Source of the DNA: JANWXD01 sp037446115
GTDB lineage: Bacteria > Acidobacteriota > Terriglobia > Bryobacterales > Bryobacteraceae
Direction: 5' to 3'
Assembly (NCBI GenBank): GCA_037446115.1
Contig: JBBIJF010000001.1
Location: 1 to 64,000, forward strand
DNA: 64,000 nucleotides
Within the stretch, counting starts at the first letter, position 1. Every line of letters begins with the position of its first letter. The position numbers were made by a program, and so were the translations under genes. Of this stretch, positions 17,625-25,862 are shown in pieces. Below the pieces are notes generated by a model, which saw only the letters and a list, made by a program, of their open reading frames with translations, was not told the DNA's origin and made no database searches.

Positions 17625-18386
17625 ATGGCGTGGCTGTGCTTGGCGCTCCAGGAGGGGCCGCGGCTGGGAAGCCTGCTCGGTGAGTCCAGTTCGGGAGCGA
17701 CCCTGTTTGCGGCCCTCGGCGTGGCGTTTTTCCTCGGGGCCGCCCACGCCCTCACTCCGGGGCATGGCAAGGCTCTGGTCGCGGCGTATCTGGCGGGAAG
17801 CCGCGGCCGGGTTGCGGATGCGATCTACCTGGGAACGGTTGTGACCATTACGCACACGGCGAGCGTTTTTGTCCTTGGCTTTTTGACGCTCTACGCCTCG
17901 ACGCGGGTGGCGCTCGAGCAGATCTACCCGTGGCTGGCTTTCGCAAGCGGCCTGCTGGTCAGCCTCATCGGCGCCGCTCTGATGTGGAAGCGACTCAAAA
18001 GGTGGCGCAAGGGGGGCTGCGTCCCCGGGCATTCTCACGGCACCCACGAACATCCGCATCCGCACCTGCACGAAAGGCCGGGCAGGTTGAGTCTGACATC
18101 CCTTGGGATTTCCGGAGGATTGGTTCCTTGCCCCGAGGCACTGGCGGTGCTGATGATCTCGGCGTCGCTGCGGCGCGTAGCGCTCGGGCTGGCCATCCTC
18201 GGCGCCTTCAGCCTGGGGCTGGCGGCGGTGCTGATTGCGATCGGCGTAGCCATGGTCCTGGCGGCGCCTCTCATGAGCCGCTTCACCGGAGAAGGGCCGT
18301 GGCTCCGTGCGTTGCCCCTCGGCAGCGCCGCAGTCGTCACCGCTATCGGGGTCGTGATGCTTCTCCAGGCATCACAGAGGCTTTGA
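17625..18386 (+). CDS. NicO/RcnA-like metal efflux protein
   Basis: 253 residues from the ATG at 17625; a TTG at 17571 gives an N-terminal extension without a ribosome site. Six hydrophobic helices are visible. The first contains AAHALTPGHGKALVAAYLAG, the PGHGK motif of the nickel/cobalt exporter (NicO) superfamily, and a later helix has GISGGLVPCPEAL, the matching second half motif. Between them lies a histidine-rich cytoplasmic loop (HSHGTHEHPHPHLH), a likely metal sensor or buffer. It probably exports Ni, Co or a related ion across the inner membrane. A related alternative is a sulfite/urease-associated (UreH-like) role, but no urease or hydrogenase genes are here. Confidence 0.85.
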   Translation: MAWLCLALQEGPRLGSLLGESSSGATLFAALGVAFFLGAAHALTPGHGKALVAAYLAGSRGRVADAIYLGTVVTITHTASVFVLGFLTLYASTRVALEQIYPWLAFASGLLVSLIGAALMWKRLKRWRKGGCVPGHSHGTHEHPHPHLHERPGRLSLTSLGISGGLVPCPEALAVLMISASLRRVALGLAILGAFSLGLAAVLIAIGVAMVLAAPLMSRFTGEGPWLRALPLGSAAVVTAIGVVMLLQASQRL

Positions 18387-18405
18387 AGGCAGCAAGGACG
18401 GTTGC

Positions 18406-18972
18406 GTGCCCGAACAAATCTTCCTGTCGTTGTGGCTCCGGGACTACAGTTTCCACAACATGCCGGAGCACTTTCAGAGGCTCCTCGAATTGTTTCCCTT
18501 CTCCACGCAGGCCCCCGCCGCGCCGACCATGAAGATTTATGCCATCGAGTATGCCGAGCCGCCGGCGCTGGAACAGCGCCTGCCCCCTGGTGCGGCCGCG
18601 GCGGAAGTCGTCGAAATGGCGCGGGAGTTTCTGCACGAAGACTGCGCGTGTGTCGTAGAGGCGCACTGGGACCTGTGGCAATACGAAGGGGTCTGGAAGC
18701 TCCTCCCGTCGCCGGTGACGCTCTCGTGTCACGGACCGCTTTTTGAAAGCGTCGTCGGCGATCACCTGCGGATCGAAGCCGGGCTGGACGCCCATTTTCT
18801 GCCCCAGCCCGAGGCCCCCGGCCATCTGGCTAAAGTGCAGTCCAACATCCGCAGCTTGTTGCGCCTGAGCCGCGAACTGGAGGCGCGCCTTCCCGTCGAA
18901 CGGCGGCAGCTATGGACCGAGACAGGCGAGAGTTTTCTCGAGAAGCTGCAGGCTTACCTTGACGAAAGCTGA
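18406..18972 (+). CDS. Conserved hypothetical protein
   Basis: 188 residues from a GTG at 18406, 19 nt after the metal exporter. It is soluble, with no signal peptide, and has alternating alpha/beta character. Notable segments are WLRDYSFHNMPEHFQRLLELFPFS near the start (in pieces), a middle block with EDCACVVEAHWDLWQYEG, and a C-terminal helix rich in Leu/Arg/Glu. Spacing suggests co-transcription with the exporter. I do not recognise a family and make no functional claim. Confidence 0.6.
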   Translation: MPEQIFLSLWLRDYSFHNMPEHFQRLLELFPFSTQAPAAPTMKIYAIEYAEPPALEQRLPPGAAAAEVVEMAREFLHEDCACVVEAHWDLWQYEGVWKLLPSPVTLSCHGPLFESVVGDHLRIEAGLDAHFLPQPEAPGHLAKVQSNIRSLLRLSRELEARLPVERRQLWTETGESFLEKLQAYLDES

Positions 18973-18984
18973 GGCGCCCGGGCG

Positions 18985-19374
18985 CTATCCTGCTCTGTCT
19001 TCGAGCAGCGCGCGGATGCTGGAGCTCAGTTCCTCCGGCAAGAAAGGCTTTTGCAGGAACCGCACTCGTGCGCGGCAGTGCTCCGGGAGCACGGAAAGAT
19101 CGAACGGGTAGCCGCTGAGCACGATGGCGCGGAGTCGGGGATCGGTTTCGCAGGCACGCCGGACGAGCTCTTCACCCGATATGCGAGGCAGGGTGAGATC
19201 AGCAACGAGCAGGGAGAACTCCTGGAACGCGACCAGGCGCAGGGCCTCCTCAGCAGACGTACAGACGGTAACGTCGTAGCCGCGCCGCACGAGGTAACCC
19301 TGCAGGAGGTTCCGCAACGAAGAATCGTCATCCACCACCAGGATCCGGCCGGATGCCGGGCGCGGAGTCACCAT
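18985..19374 (-). CDS. Stand-alone receiver-domain response regulator
   Basis: 129 residues. The start is the ATG at 19374, five bases after the stop of the outer-membrane protein gene; longer frames would run into that gene. It is a single receiver domain: acidic pocket D15-D17 (ILVVDDDSSL), phosphoacceptor D59 (LLVADLTLPRISGEE), a Ser/Thr switch (AIVLSGYP) and Lys in FLQKPFLPEEL. No output domain is present, so it would signal by protein-protein contact or as a phosphorelay intermediate. Its placement directly behind an outer-membrane protein is odd. No cognate kinase is adjacent; the hybrid-less kinase at 55 kb is one conceivable partner. Confidence 0.85.
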   Translation of the reverse strand: MVTPRPASGRILVVDDDSSLRNLLQGYLVRRGYDVTVCTSAEEALRLVAFQEFSLLVADLTLPRISGEELVRRACETDPRLRAIVLSGYPFDLSVLPEHCRARVRFLQKPFLPEELSSSIRALLEDRAG

Positions 19375-19379
19375 CGCGG

Positions 19380-20747
19380 CTACCACAGAGACAGAGGAAT
19401 CTCGCCCGGGCTGAACGCGATACCGACACTGGCGTGGTATGTCGTCCTCCGGAACGTGGTTCCACCGATCTCGAAGTTCCTGGCGTCCACCCGCATCGTC
19501 AGGTGGGCGCCGCGGAACATCTGATAACCGGCACCGACGCCCGCGCGGTAGCTGACGAAGCGTTGCAGTTGCTCGGAAAGACTGCCGAGACGGGAATAGC
19601 CCGCCGAGGCCCCCAAGTTCCATTTCCGCAGGCCGGTATAGCTGAAATCCACGCCTGCGTTCTCGGCGCCGGAAGTCAGGAAAACTCCGTTGCCGGGGTG
19701 AAGGCCGCGGCTGTAATAGAATCCCAGCCGGGAGCGCCGGAAAACGCGCGAGAGGCGCAAGTCGCCCCTGCCGACGTAGGTGACGCGGTGGAAGGCTTCC
19801 ACGCCGGTGGTCTGACCGAGGATCGCCACCACAATCGGGTCGAGCGTCACGCGCCGCAGCCCTTGAATTTCGAGGCGCAGGGCGCCCACGCGCAGGCCGA
19901 AATCCCAGTACCTGCCCAGCCGGGCGGCCCAGTCAAAGCTGGCCCCGTGCGCATCCGCGGAGCCGAACAGGCGCGTGAAGCCAAAGTGCACGTAGTCGTA
20001 GTCAAAGCCGATCGCGTGGTTCCGGCCGATGCGCCGCGCCAGGTCGCCGCGCGCACTCCACCCCGCCACTCCGATCAGGGATGCGTGGCGCCGCCGGACG
20101 ACAAATCCGGTCCCCCCGATGTTGGAAGACCAGTTGCGACCGAGCTGAAACGTGAGGTCGCCGAGCGTGCTCAGGTAATACGTTTGTGCGTCAAACAGCT
20201 CGTTGCGCGGCGTCGGTGCAAACGTCGGATCCAAAAAACCTTGGGCGTCCGGAATCCCGAAACTGCGCGAAAACAGACCCGCTTGCTCGCGCAGCGAAAA
20301 CACCACCCGGCGCGAGACCTGATGCACGACGCCCAGCGCAAGGTGGTGGTCCGTGCCGTTGAAAAACGTCCGCCCGGGGTAATGGCGGTAGCCGCCCCGG
20401 TAGTCGGCTCCGACCACCGTGCGCCGCCATTGCCGGTAGCCAAGCACGCCGAATTGCACGGCGGCACCGTAGCGGTTGACTTCCGGAACCCGGCCCTGCG
20501 GGTCGAGCGAGAAGGGAGTCAAGCCGCTGTCGTAAAAACCCATCAGGTGCACGTAAGGACGGAGCCGGATCACCTCGCCGCCTCCCCGCATCACTACTCC
20601 GCCGCCCCGGCTGAGAATGGTCGGGCCCCCGTACTCGACACGTTGCGCGCTGAGCACCGCCGGCAAGCCGACAGCCACCAGCCACGCCCAGCGCCGCGTC
20701 TTTCCGCCCCCCTCCGCCTCGTGGACGCGCCTAGACCCTCCGCCCAT
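19380..20747 (-). CDS. Outer-membrane beta-barrel protein, unrecognised family
   Basis: 455 residues from the ATG at 20747; the open frame runs to 21209 but that overlaps the divergent DUF4139 gene and has no signal peptide. The chosen start gives a short basic tail and a signal peptide (WAWLVAVGLPAVLSAQ). The mature protein is full of short amphipathic strands with alternating aromatic residues (RWRRTVVGADYRGGYRHY, RRVVFSLREQAGLFSR, NHAIGFDYDYVHFGFTRLF) and ends MSLW-like (GEIPLSLW), consistent with a porin-like barrel. I do not recognise a family. It is followed 5 bases later by a lone receiver domain on the same strand. Confidence 0.65.
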   Translation of the reverse strand: MGGGSRRVHEAEGGGKTRRWAWLVAVGLPAVLSAQRVEYGGPTILSRGGGVVMRGGGEVIRLRPYVHLMGFYDSGLTPFSLDPQGRVPEVNRYGAAVQFGVLGYRQWRRTVVGADYRGGYRHYPGRTFFNGTDHHLALGVVHQVSRRVVFSLREQAGLFSRSFGIPDAQGFLDPTFAPTPRNELFDAQTYYLSTLGDLTFQLGRNWSSNIGGTGFVVRRRHASLIGVAGWSARGDLARRIGRNHAIGFDYDYVHFGFTRLFGSADAHGASFDWAARLGRYWDFGLRVGALRLEIQGLRRVTLDPIVVAILGQTTGVEAFHRVTYVGRGDLRLSRVFRRSRLGFYYSRGLHPGNGVFLTSGAENAGVDFSYTGLRKWNLGASAGYSRLGSLSEQLQRFVSYRAGVGAGYQMFRGAHLTMRVDARNFEIGGTTFRRTTYHASVGIAFSPGEIPLSLW

Positions 20748-20897
20748 CCTAATGACTCCGCATCCTCCGCACTCGGCCCTCCCGCGGGCGCAATCTTCAG
20801 TCTGACTTGATACTTCCCGGGTGTCAAGCGCAAGTCCGCGCACCGGGGGTAAGGTGAAAGGGAAACCTGCAAGGCGGCATCCCAAAGATGAGGAGGC

Positions 20898-22928
20898 ATG
20901 ATGAAACGAAGGTGGTTCTCTGGAAAAGCGGGAGCTTGCCCGGTCCGCACAGGCCTGGTCGTCGGGCTGCTGGCAAGCTCGGCGGCCGCCGGCGCTGAGC
21001 TGCCCGTGCGGCATGTGATCCTCTACAAGCACGGCGTGGGGTATTTTGAGCGAGCTGGAGAGGTGCCCGCGGGCCAGACAGCACAGCTCGAATTCCAGGC
21101 GTCGGAAATGGACGACGTGCTCAAGTCCCTCACGGTGACGGACGCCGCCGGGCGGCCCATTGCCGGGCTGCGGTACGATTCGAGCGAGCCTCTCGAACGA
21201 CAGCTGCAACGGTTTCCCTTCCGGCTGGCGGGCGGGCAGTCCCTGAGCGCGCTGCTCGACTCCGTCAAAGGGGCCCGGATCGAGATCCGCTTCGGGCCGC
21301 AGACGCTGAAAGGAGCCGTGGTGGGTGCCCGCCTCTCGCCGGCCGCTCAGAATCAGCCGGAGCGTGAACTGCTCACCCTGCTTGATGATTCCGGCGAGCT
21401 TCGCACCGTAGAGCTGTCGAGTGCCTCGGCCCTGCGCTTCGAGGACCCTGCCTTGGCAGGACTCCTCCAGGATTATCTCAACGCCGTCAACAGATCGCGC
21501 TCTACAGAACGCCGCCGCGTCTATATTGACGCAGCGGGCTCAGAGCCGCGGCGCCTCGTGGCGGGCTACGTCATCCCGGTGCCGGTCTGGAAATCCAGCT
21601 ACAGGCTCGTGTTCAGGGAAACGGGCGAAGCGGTTCTGGAAGGGTGGGCGATCGTAGACAACACCACGGCCGAGGACTGGAACAACGTCAGGCTGGCCCT
21701 GGTCTCCGGGCGGCCGATCTCGTTCGTGAGCCGTCTCTACGAACCCCGGCATGTCTCGCGTCCGGCGGCCGAGCTTGCCGAGGAACGCGCCCAGGCGCCG
21801 ATCGTACATGCGGGTGCCATCCAGGAGCGTGCAGCTCCTGCAGTGGGCGGTGTAATAGGAGGTCTGCCGCCGCAGGCGGCCTTCAGAACGCTCTCGGCCG
21901 GAGCCGCTCCGCCGCCGGAAGCACGCCGTGAAGACGTGGCGAGCTCTATCGTTCCCACCGAAGGACGCGAGCTTGGCGAACTCTTCCAGTACGACTTCGC
22001 GCAGCCGGTGACGGTCCGGCGGGGCCAGTCCGCCATGCTGCCCTTCCTCCAGCAGAAACTGGCTGCGCGCAAGCTGCTCATCTACTCCGGCGCCTCCGGC
22101 CCTCACCCCACGCACGCGGCCGAACTGACCAACAACACGGGCAAGACGCTGGACGGGGGCCCGATCACCGTCTTCGACGCGGGCGCCTACGCGGGAGAGG
22201 CGCTGATGGAGACCCTCAAGGCGGGCGACCGGCGGCTGATCAGCTACGCGGTGGATCTCGGAACACGCGTGACTACGCAGTTTGAAAGCGGCGGCGAGGA
22301 GCTCCGGGAGGTGCACTTGCGGCGCGGCGTGCTGACCAGCCGCCACGCGCGGCGAGAGACCCGAACTTACACCATCCGTAACGTGGATCAGAAGGCAAAG
22401 ACTCTCCTGATCGAGCATCTCGCACGCCCGGATTTCCGAGTCGTCGGCCGCAAGCCGGATGCGACCACGGCCGCTGCCTACCGCTTCGAAGTCAAACTCG
22501 CCCCCGGCGCACTCGAGAAGTTCCCGGTCGTCGAGGAGCGGACCTACGAGACGACCACGGCGGTGACAAACCTTACGCCAGAGCTGTTGACGAGTTTCCT
22601 GCAAAACAAATCCCTCCCGGAGGGCGCGCGCAAACAGCTGGAACAGATTCTCCGCCTCAAACAGGCCATCGCCGGCCTCCAGCGCGAACTCCAACTTGCG
22701 GAACAGGAGGCCGACACACTGGCTCAGGACCAGGACCGCATCCGGCAGAATCTCGCCAGCCTGAGCGGCGTCAGCGGCCAGCAGGATCAGGTGCAGCAGT
22801 ATGCCCGGCAACTGGGCGTCCTCGAAGGTCGCATCACGGCGCTGCGCGACCGCCAGAGCGCGCTGCGCAACCGGAAAGCTGCGCTAGAATCGGAACTCAA
22901 TTCCCTGATCGAGAAGATGGAGTTTTGA
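20898..22928 (+). CDS. DUF4139-type protein with C-terminal coiled coil
   Basis: 676 residues, with a GAGGAGG ribosome site just upstream. Residues 1-33 contain a signal peptide (GLVVGLLASSAAAGA). The early block VRHVILYKHGVGYFERAGEVP and the block LVAGYVIPVPVWKSSYRLVF followed by AIVDNTTAEDWNNVRLALVSG match the DUF4139 / mucoidy-inhibitor-A-like family. The last 110 residues are a long Gln/Glu/Arg-rich coiled coil. It is probably periplasmic; the molecular role is unknown. Its stop codon overlaps the TTG start of the following gene (TTGA), so the downstream dehydrogenase is probably translationally coupled. Confidence 0.75.
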   Translation: MMKRRWFSGKAGACPVRTGLVVGLLASSAAAGAELPVRHVILYKHGVGYFERAGEVPAGQTAQLEFQASEMDDVLKSLTVTDAAGRPIAGLRYDSSEPLERQLQRFPFRLAGGQSLSALLDSVKGARIEIRFGPQTLKGAVVGARLSPAAQNQPERELLTLLDDSGELRTVELSSASALRFEDPALAGLLQDYLNAVNRSRSTERRRVYIDAAGSEPRRLVAGYVIPVPVWKSSYRLVFRETGEAVLEGWAIVDNTTAEDWNNVRLALVSGRPISFVSRLYEPRHVSRPAAELAEERAQAPIVHAGAIQERAAPAVGGVIGGLPPQAAFRTLSAGAAPPPEARREDVASSIVPTEGRELGELFQYDFAQPVTVRRGQSAMLPFLQQKLAARKLLIYSGASGPHPTHAAELTNNTGKTLDGGPITVFDAGAYAGEALMETLKAGDRRLISYAVDLGTRVTTQFESGGEELREVHLRRGVLTSRHARRETRTYTIRNVDQKAKTLLIEHLARPDFRVVGRKPDATTAAAYRFEVKLAPGALEKFPVVEERTYETTTAVTNLTPELLTSFLQNKSLPEGARKQLEQILRLKQAIAGLQRELQLAEQEADTLAQDQDRIRQNLASLSGVSGQQDQVQQYARQLGVLEGRITALRDRQSALRNRKAALESELNSLIEKMEF

Positions 22929-23890
22929 ACATCGCGCTCGTGGGCTATGGGGCGGTGGGGAGGGCGGTGGCCGCCTTGCTTCAGCGCTACCGGCAGCGCT
23001 TCCCCTTTTGCATTGTGGGCATCCACACCGCACGTCACGGGACGGCGTACGATCAAAACGGACTCCCGCCAGAGCCGCTCTTCGGTCCGCCGGCAGCCTC
23101 GGTGCGTGAGTTCCTGGAACGCGCACGGGCCGAGGTGATGGTCGAGCTCACGCCGCTGAATCCTGCGACGGGTGAGCCGGCGATCACCCACATCCGGACG
23201 GCGTTTGCCTTGGGCATGCATGTGGTCACGGCCAACAAGGGTCCTCTGGCCCACGCCTATGCCGCTTTGGCGGAAGAGGCGCGCCGCGCCGGCGTGGCGT
23301 TTCGCTTCGAGTCCACCGTTCTGGATGGGGCGCCCGTGTTCCATTTGGTGCGCTATGCGCTCCCGGGCGTGCGGATTCTCGGCTTCACGGGGGTGCTCAA
23401 CTCCACGACCACCGTTGTGATCGAAGCCATGCGAGAGGGGCGGACCATGGAGGAGGGGATTGCGACGGCGCGCCGGTTGGGCATCACCGAAGCAGATGCG
23501 AGTTACGATATTGACGGCTGGGACGCAGCAGCGAAGACCGCTGCGCTGGCTAATGTGCTTATGGACGCTCGGATCACTCCTCTGGCGGTGGACACCAAAG
23601 GCATCCGGCGCCTGACGCCGGAGCGTCTGGCCGAACTGGCCGCCAAAAGAAAGACAGTGCGCCTCGTCAGCCGGGCGCGGCGCGCAGCCTCCTCCGTCCA
23701 CCTCCGCGTCCGGGCCGAAGTGCTGCCGGAAACCGACCAACTGGCTGCCGTCCACGGTACTTCCAACCTGCTGTTGCTTCACACCGATGCGGCGGGCACC
23801 GTGGGAATCCTTTCGGTTAACCCCGGCCTCCAGCAGACGGCTTACGGAGTCCTTTCCGACCTGGCAGACATTGCGGGAGTGCGCGCATGA
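22925..23890 (+). CDS. Homoserine dehydrogenase-family protein, no ACT domain
   Basis: 321 residues from a TTG start that overlaps the upstream stop. The Rossmann motif is GYGAVGRAVAALL (residues 7-19). Catalytic-domain motifs of homoserine dehydrogenase are clear: VVTANKGPLAHAY with the active Lys, FESTVLDGAPVFHL, GFTGVLNSTTTVVIEAM, and SYDIDGWDAAAKTAALANVL with the D...D...K set. It would convert aspartate semialdehyde to homoserine with NAD(P)H. It lacks the ACT regulatory domain of typical HDH and sits between a DUF4139 gene and an FAH-family gene, so a catabolic or other-substrate role is possible. It overlaps the next gene by 4 bases. Confidence 0.85.
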   Translation: MNIALVGYGAVGRAVAALLQRYRQRFPFCIVGIHTARHGTAYDQNGLPPEPLFGPPAASVREFLERARAEVMVELTPLNPATGEPAITHIRTAFALGMHVVTANKGPLAHAYAALAEEARRAGVAFRFESTVLDGAPVFHLVRYALPGVRILGFTGVLNSTTTVVIEAMREGRTMEEGIATARRLGITEADASYDIDGWDAAAKTAALANVLMDARITPLAVDTKGIRRLTPERLAELAAKRKTVRLVSRARRAASSVHLRVRAEVLPETDQLAAVHGTSNLLLLHTDAAGTVGILSVNPGLQQTAYGVLSDLADIAGVRA

Positions 23891-24744
23891 AGCTCGTGCG
23901 GTTTTTGTTTGACGGCCAGACGCACGCCGGCGTGCTGTCAGGCCAGGGCGTGGTGCCCGTCTCCGAGATCAACGCCCGATGCGGCACGGCCATTCCCAAC
24001 GACATACTCGGCATCATCCGATCTGGCGATCTGGAGCCTCTCAGCGAAGCCTGCCGCCTGGAAGCCATTCCCGCCGGGCACGTGAAGCTTTTGTTGCCTT
24101 ACGAAGTCCCGCCCAAGATCTGGTGCATCGGGCTGAATTTCCGCTCGCATGCCGAGGATCTGGGTACGGAGCAACCGGAGGAACCCGGCAGCTTCCTCAA
24201 GCCTGCCTCCTGTCTTTTCCCTCCGGGCGGGGAGATTATCCTTCCACCGCCTGAGATTTCAAGCGACGTGGATGCCGAAGGGGAGCTCGGGGTAATCATC
24301 GGCCGCCGGTGCCGCTATGTGCCCGCAGATCACGTTCGCGAAGTCATCTTCGGCTACACGACCACGCTGGATCTTACGGCGCTGGATGTGCTCCGGCGCA
24401 ATCCCCGTTATCTGACGCGGGCCAAAAGCATTGACACCTTTTTCAGCTTCGGCCCGGTGATCGTCACGGCCGACGAAATCGCGGACCTGGAGGCGCTGGA
24501 GGTCATCACGGAACACAATGGCGCCGTCTGGTCACGCGACTTTGTGCGGAACATGCGGCATCCCCCCTTCGAGCTGGTGCGCTTCCACAGCGACTACTTC
24601 ACACTGGAGCCGGGGGATCTCATCTCCACCGGCTGCCCGAAGGGGGCGCGCATCCGAGCGGGCGACCGCGTACGGGCTCGTATCGAAGGTATCGGCACGC
24701 TCGAAGCCACGGTCCGGCAGGGCCGGCGCGAACCCCTGTACTAG
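23887..24744 (+). CDS. Fumarylacetoacetate hydrolase-family protein
   Basis: 285 residues. The C-terminal FAH fold has the metal-site pattern KIWCIGLNFRSHAEDLG, EGELGVIIGRRCRYV (acidic ligands), GYTTTLDLTALDVLRRNPRYLTRAKS (in pieces), and LEPGDLISTGCPKGARI with the glycine-rich active-site turn. Family members hydrolyse or decarboxylate beta-diketo acids such as 2-oxo-hept-3-ene-dioate or acylpyruvates. The RFLFDGQTHAGVL N-terminal domain is the usual short cap. Substrate is not predictable. It starts inside the dehydrogenase stop (ATGA). Confidence 0.88.
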   Translation: MKLVRFLFDGQTHAGVLSGQGVVPVSEINARCGTAIPNDILGIIRSGDLEPLSEACRLEAIPAGHVKLLLPYEVPPKIWCIGLNFRSHAEDLGTEQPEEPGSFLKPASCLFPPGGEIILPPPEISSDVDAEGELGVIIGRRCRYVPADHVREVIFGYTTTLDLTALDVLRRNPRYLTRAKSIDTFFSFGPVIVTADEIADLEALEVITEHNGAVWSRDFVRNMRHPPFELVRFHSDYFTLEPGDLISTGCPKGARIRAGDRVRARIEGIGTLEATVRQGRREPLY

Positions 24745-24775
24745 GTCGCGGTCGTGATAGACTGAAGATTCCGCG

Positions 24776-25135
24776 ATGTTGCGGCGGCTGCTGACCGGGA
24801 TCAAGCGTTTCCTCTGCTGGGATTATCCCCGAGCATGCTGGCAATACGATGTGATGGTCGCACTGATCCTGGCGTTTGTCTTTTTGACTCCGCGGGAGTG
24901 GTTCCGGGACCAGCCACGGCCGGCCAGCGTCGTGTTGGTGCACGAAGAGGACGGCTCGCGGGTGTTCTGGATCGAGCCGCAGTTACTCGGGACGGCCGTT
25001 CCGGAACGGCGAAAAGCAGCTGCGGCAGACTTACTGCGGAAACGCACGGGCAAAACCTATCATATCCTCCGCCTGGAGCCCATCTTCGATGCAGAATCGG
25101 AGATTAAAGGCTACCTCGCGGTGGTGCGCCACTGA
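24776..25135 (+). CDS. Hypothetical single-pass membrane protein
   Basis: 119 residues. One transmembrane helix (MVALILAFVFLTPREWF region, about 27-40) follows a basic N-terminus, leaving a soluble C-terminal part of about 75 residues (VLVHEEDGSRVFWIEPQL, KTYHILRLEPIFDAESEIKG in pieces). A TAGACT hexamer ends 12 nt before the ATG. The 3' end overlaps the predicted start of the LolA-like gene by 47 bases. No family recognised; co-occurrence with the lipoprotein-sorting protein suggests an envelope role by inference only. Confidence 0.6.
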   Translation: MLRRLLTGIKRFLCWDYPRACWQYDVMVALILAFVFLTPREWFRDQPRPASVVLVHEEDGSRVFWIEPQLLGTAVPERRKAAAADLLRKRTGKTYHILRLEPIFDAESEIKGYLAVVRH

Positions 25136-25835
25136 GGATCTTATTCTCCCGGTACGGTTTACACGCAAGGCGATTCTGGGCGCCGGGCTTGCCCTGGCGC
25201 CGACTGCGCCGGCCGTGTCTGTGGAGGCGGTGCTGGCTGCGATGGATCGCGCCGCCGGAACGTTTCGCGACGCCGTGGCCGTCGTCGAGCGCATGGATTA
25301 CACCGCCATAATCAACGACACCACGTCAGAGACGGGAACGATGCGCATGCTCCGGCGCGCCCGTCAGGTGCAACTGCGCCTGGATTTCGGCGAGCCGGAT
25401 GTGCGCACCGTGGTCCTCTCCGGACGCCGGGCGGAAATTTACTACCCCAAGATCCGGACCGTGCAGATTTACGACTTAGGCCGGCAGCGCGAACTGGTGG
25501 ATCAGTTTCTGCTGCTCGGATTCGGCACCTCCGGCGGCGAGCTGAAGAAAAACTATACGGTGCGAGCGCTCGGAGATGAGCAGGTGGCCGGCGTTTCTGC
25601 CTCGCGCCTGGAGCTGGTCCCGAAGTCGCAAAAGGCTCGCGAGCACGTCGTCAAGATCGAAATGTGGGTCTCAGCGGACGGCCATCCCGTCCGGCACAAA
25701 TTTTACAAACCCTCGGGAGATTACACGCTGATTACGTACTCCAATCTCCGCATTAACTCTGGCATCACCGAGGCCTCTCTGCGTCTGGAACTTCCTCCGG
25801 GCGTCAAGCGCGAATATCCGCAGAAGCAGGCCTGA
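25089..25835 (+). CDS. LolA-like outer-membrane lipoprotein-sorting family protein
   Basis: 248 residues. The ATG at 25089 is the only ordinary start upstream of the signal-like region (RFTRKAILGAGLALAPTAPAVS, about residues 23-44) and overlaps the previous gene by 47 bases, so the exact start is uncertain. The body has the beta-strand pattern of the LolA/LppX-like half-barrel: MRMLRRARQVQLRLDFGEP, RAEIYYPKIRTVQIYDLG, ASRLELVPKSQKAREHVVKI and WVSADGHPVRHKFYKPSGDY. It is probably periplasmic and binds a lipid or lipoprotein acyl chain. No canonical lolCDE genes nearby. Confidence 0.75.
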   Translation: MQNRRLKATSRWCATEDLILPVRFTRKAILGAGLALAPTAPAVSVEAVLAAMDRAAGTFRDAVAVVERMDYTAIINDTTSETGTMRMLRRARQVQLRLDFGEPDVRTVVLSGRRAEIYYPKIRTVQIYDLGRQRELVDQFLLLGFGTSGGELKKNYTVRALGDEQVAGVSASRLELVPKSQKAREHVVKIEMWVSADGHPVRHKFYKPSGDYTLITYSNLRINSGITEASLRLELPPGVKREYPQKQA

Positions 25836-25862
25836 GCAAAACGAATCCCAAACCGACTGCAA

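Noticed and set aside
20748..21209. N-terminal extension of the outer-membrane protein
   Set aside because: Overlaps the divergent DUF4139 gene and would bury the signal peptide.
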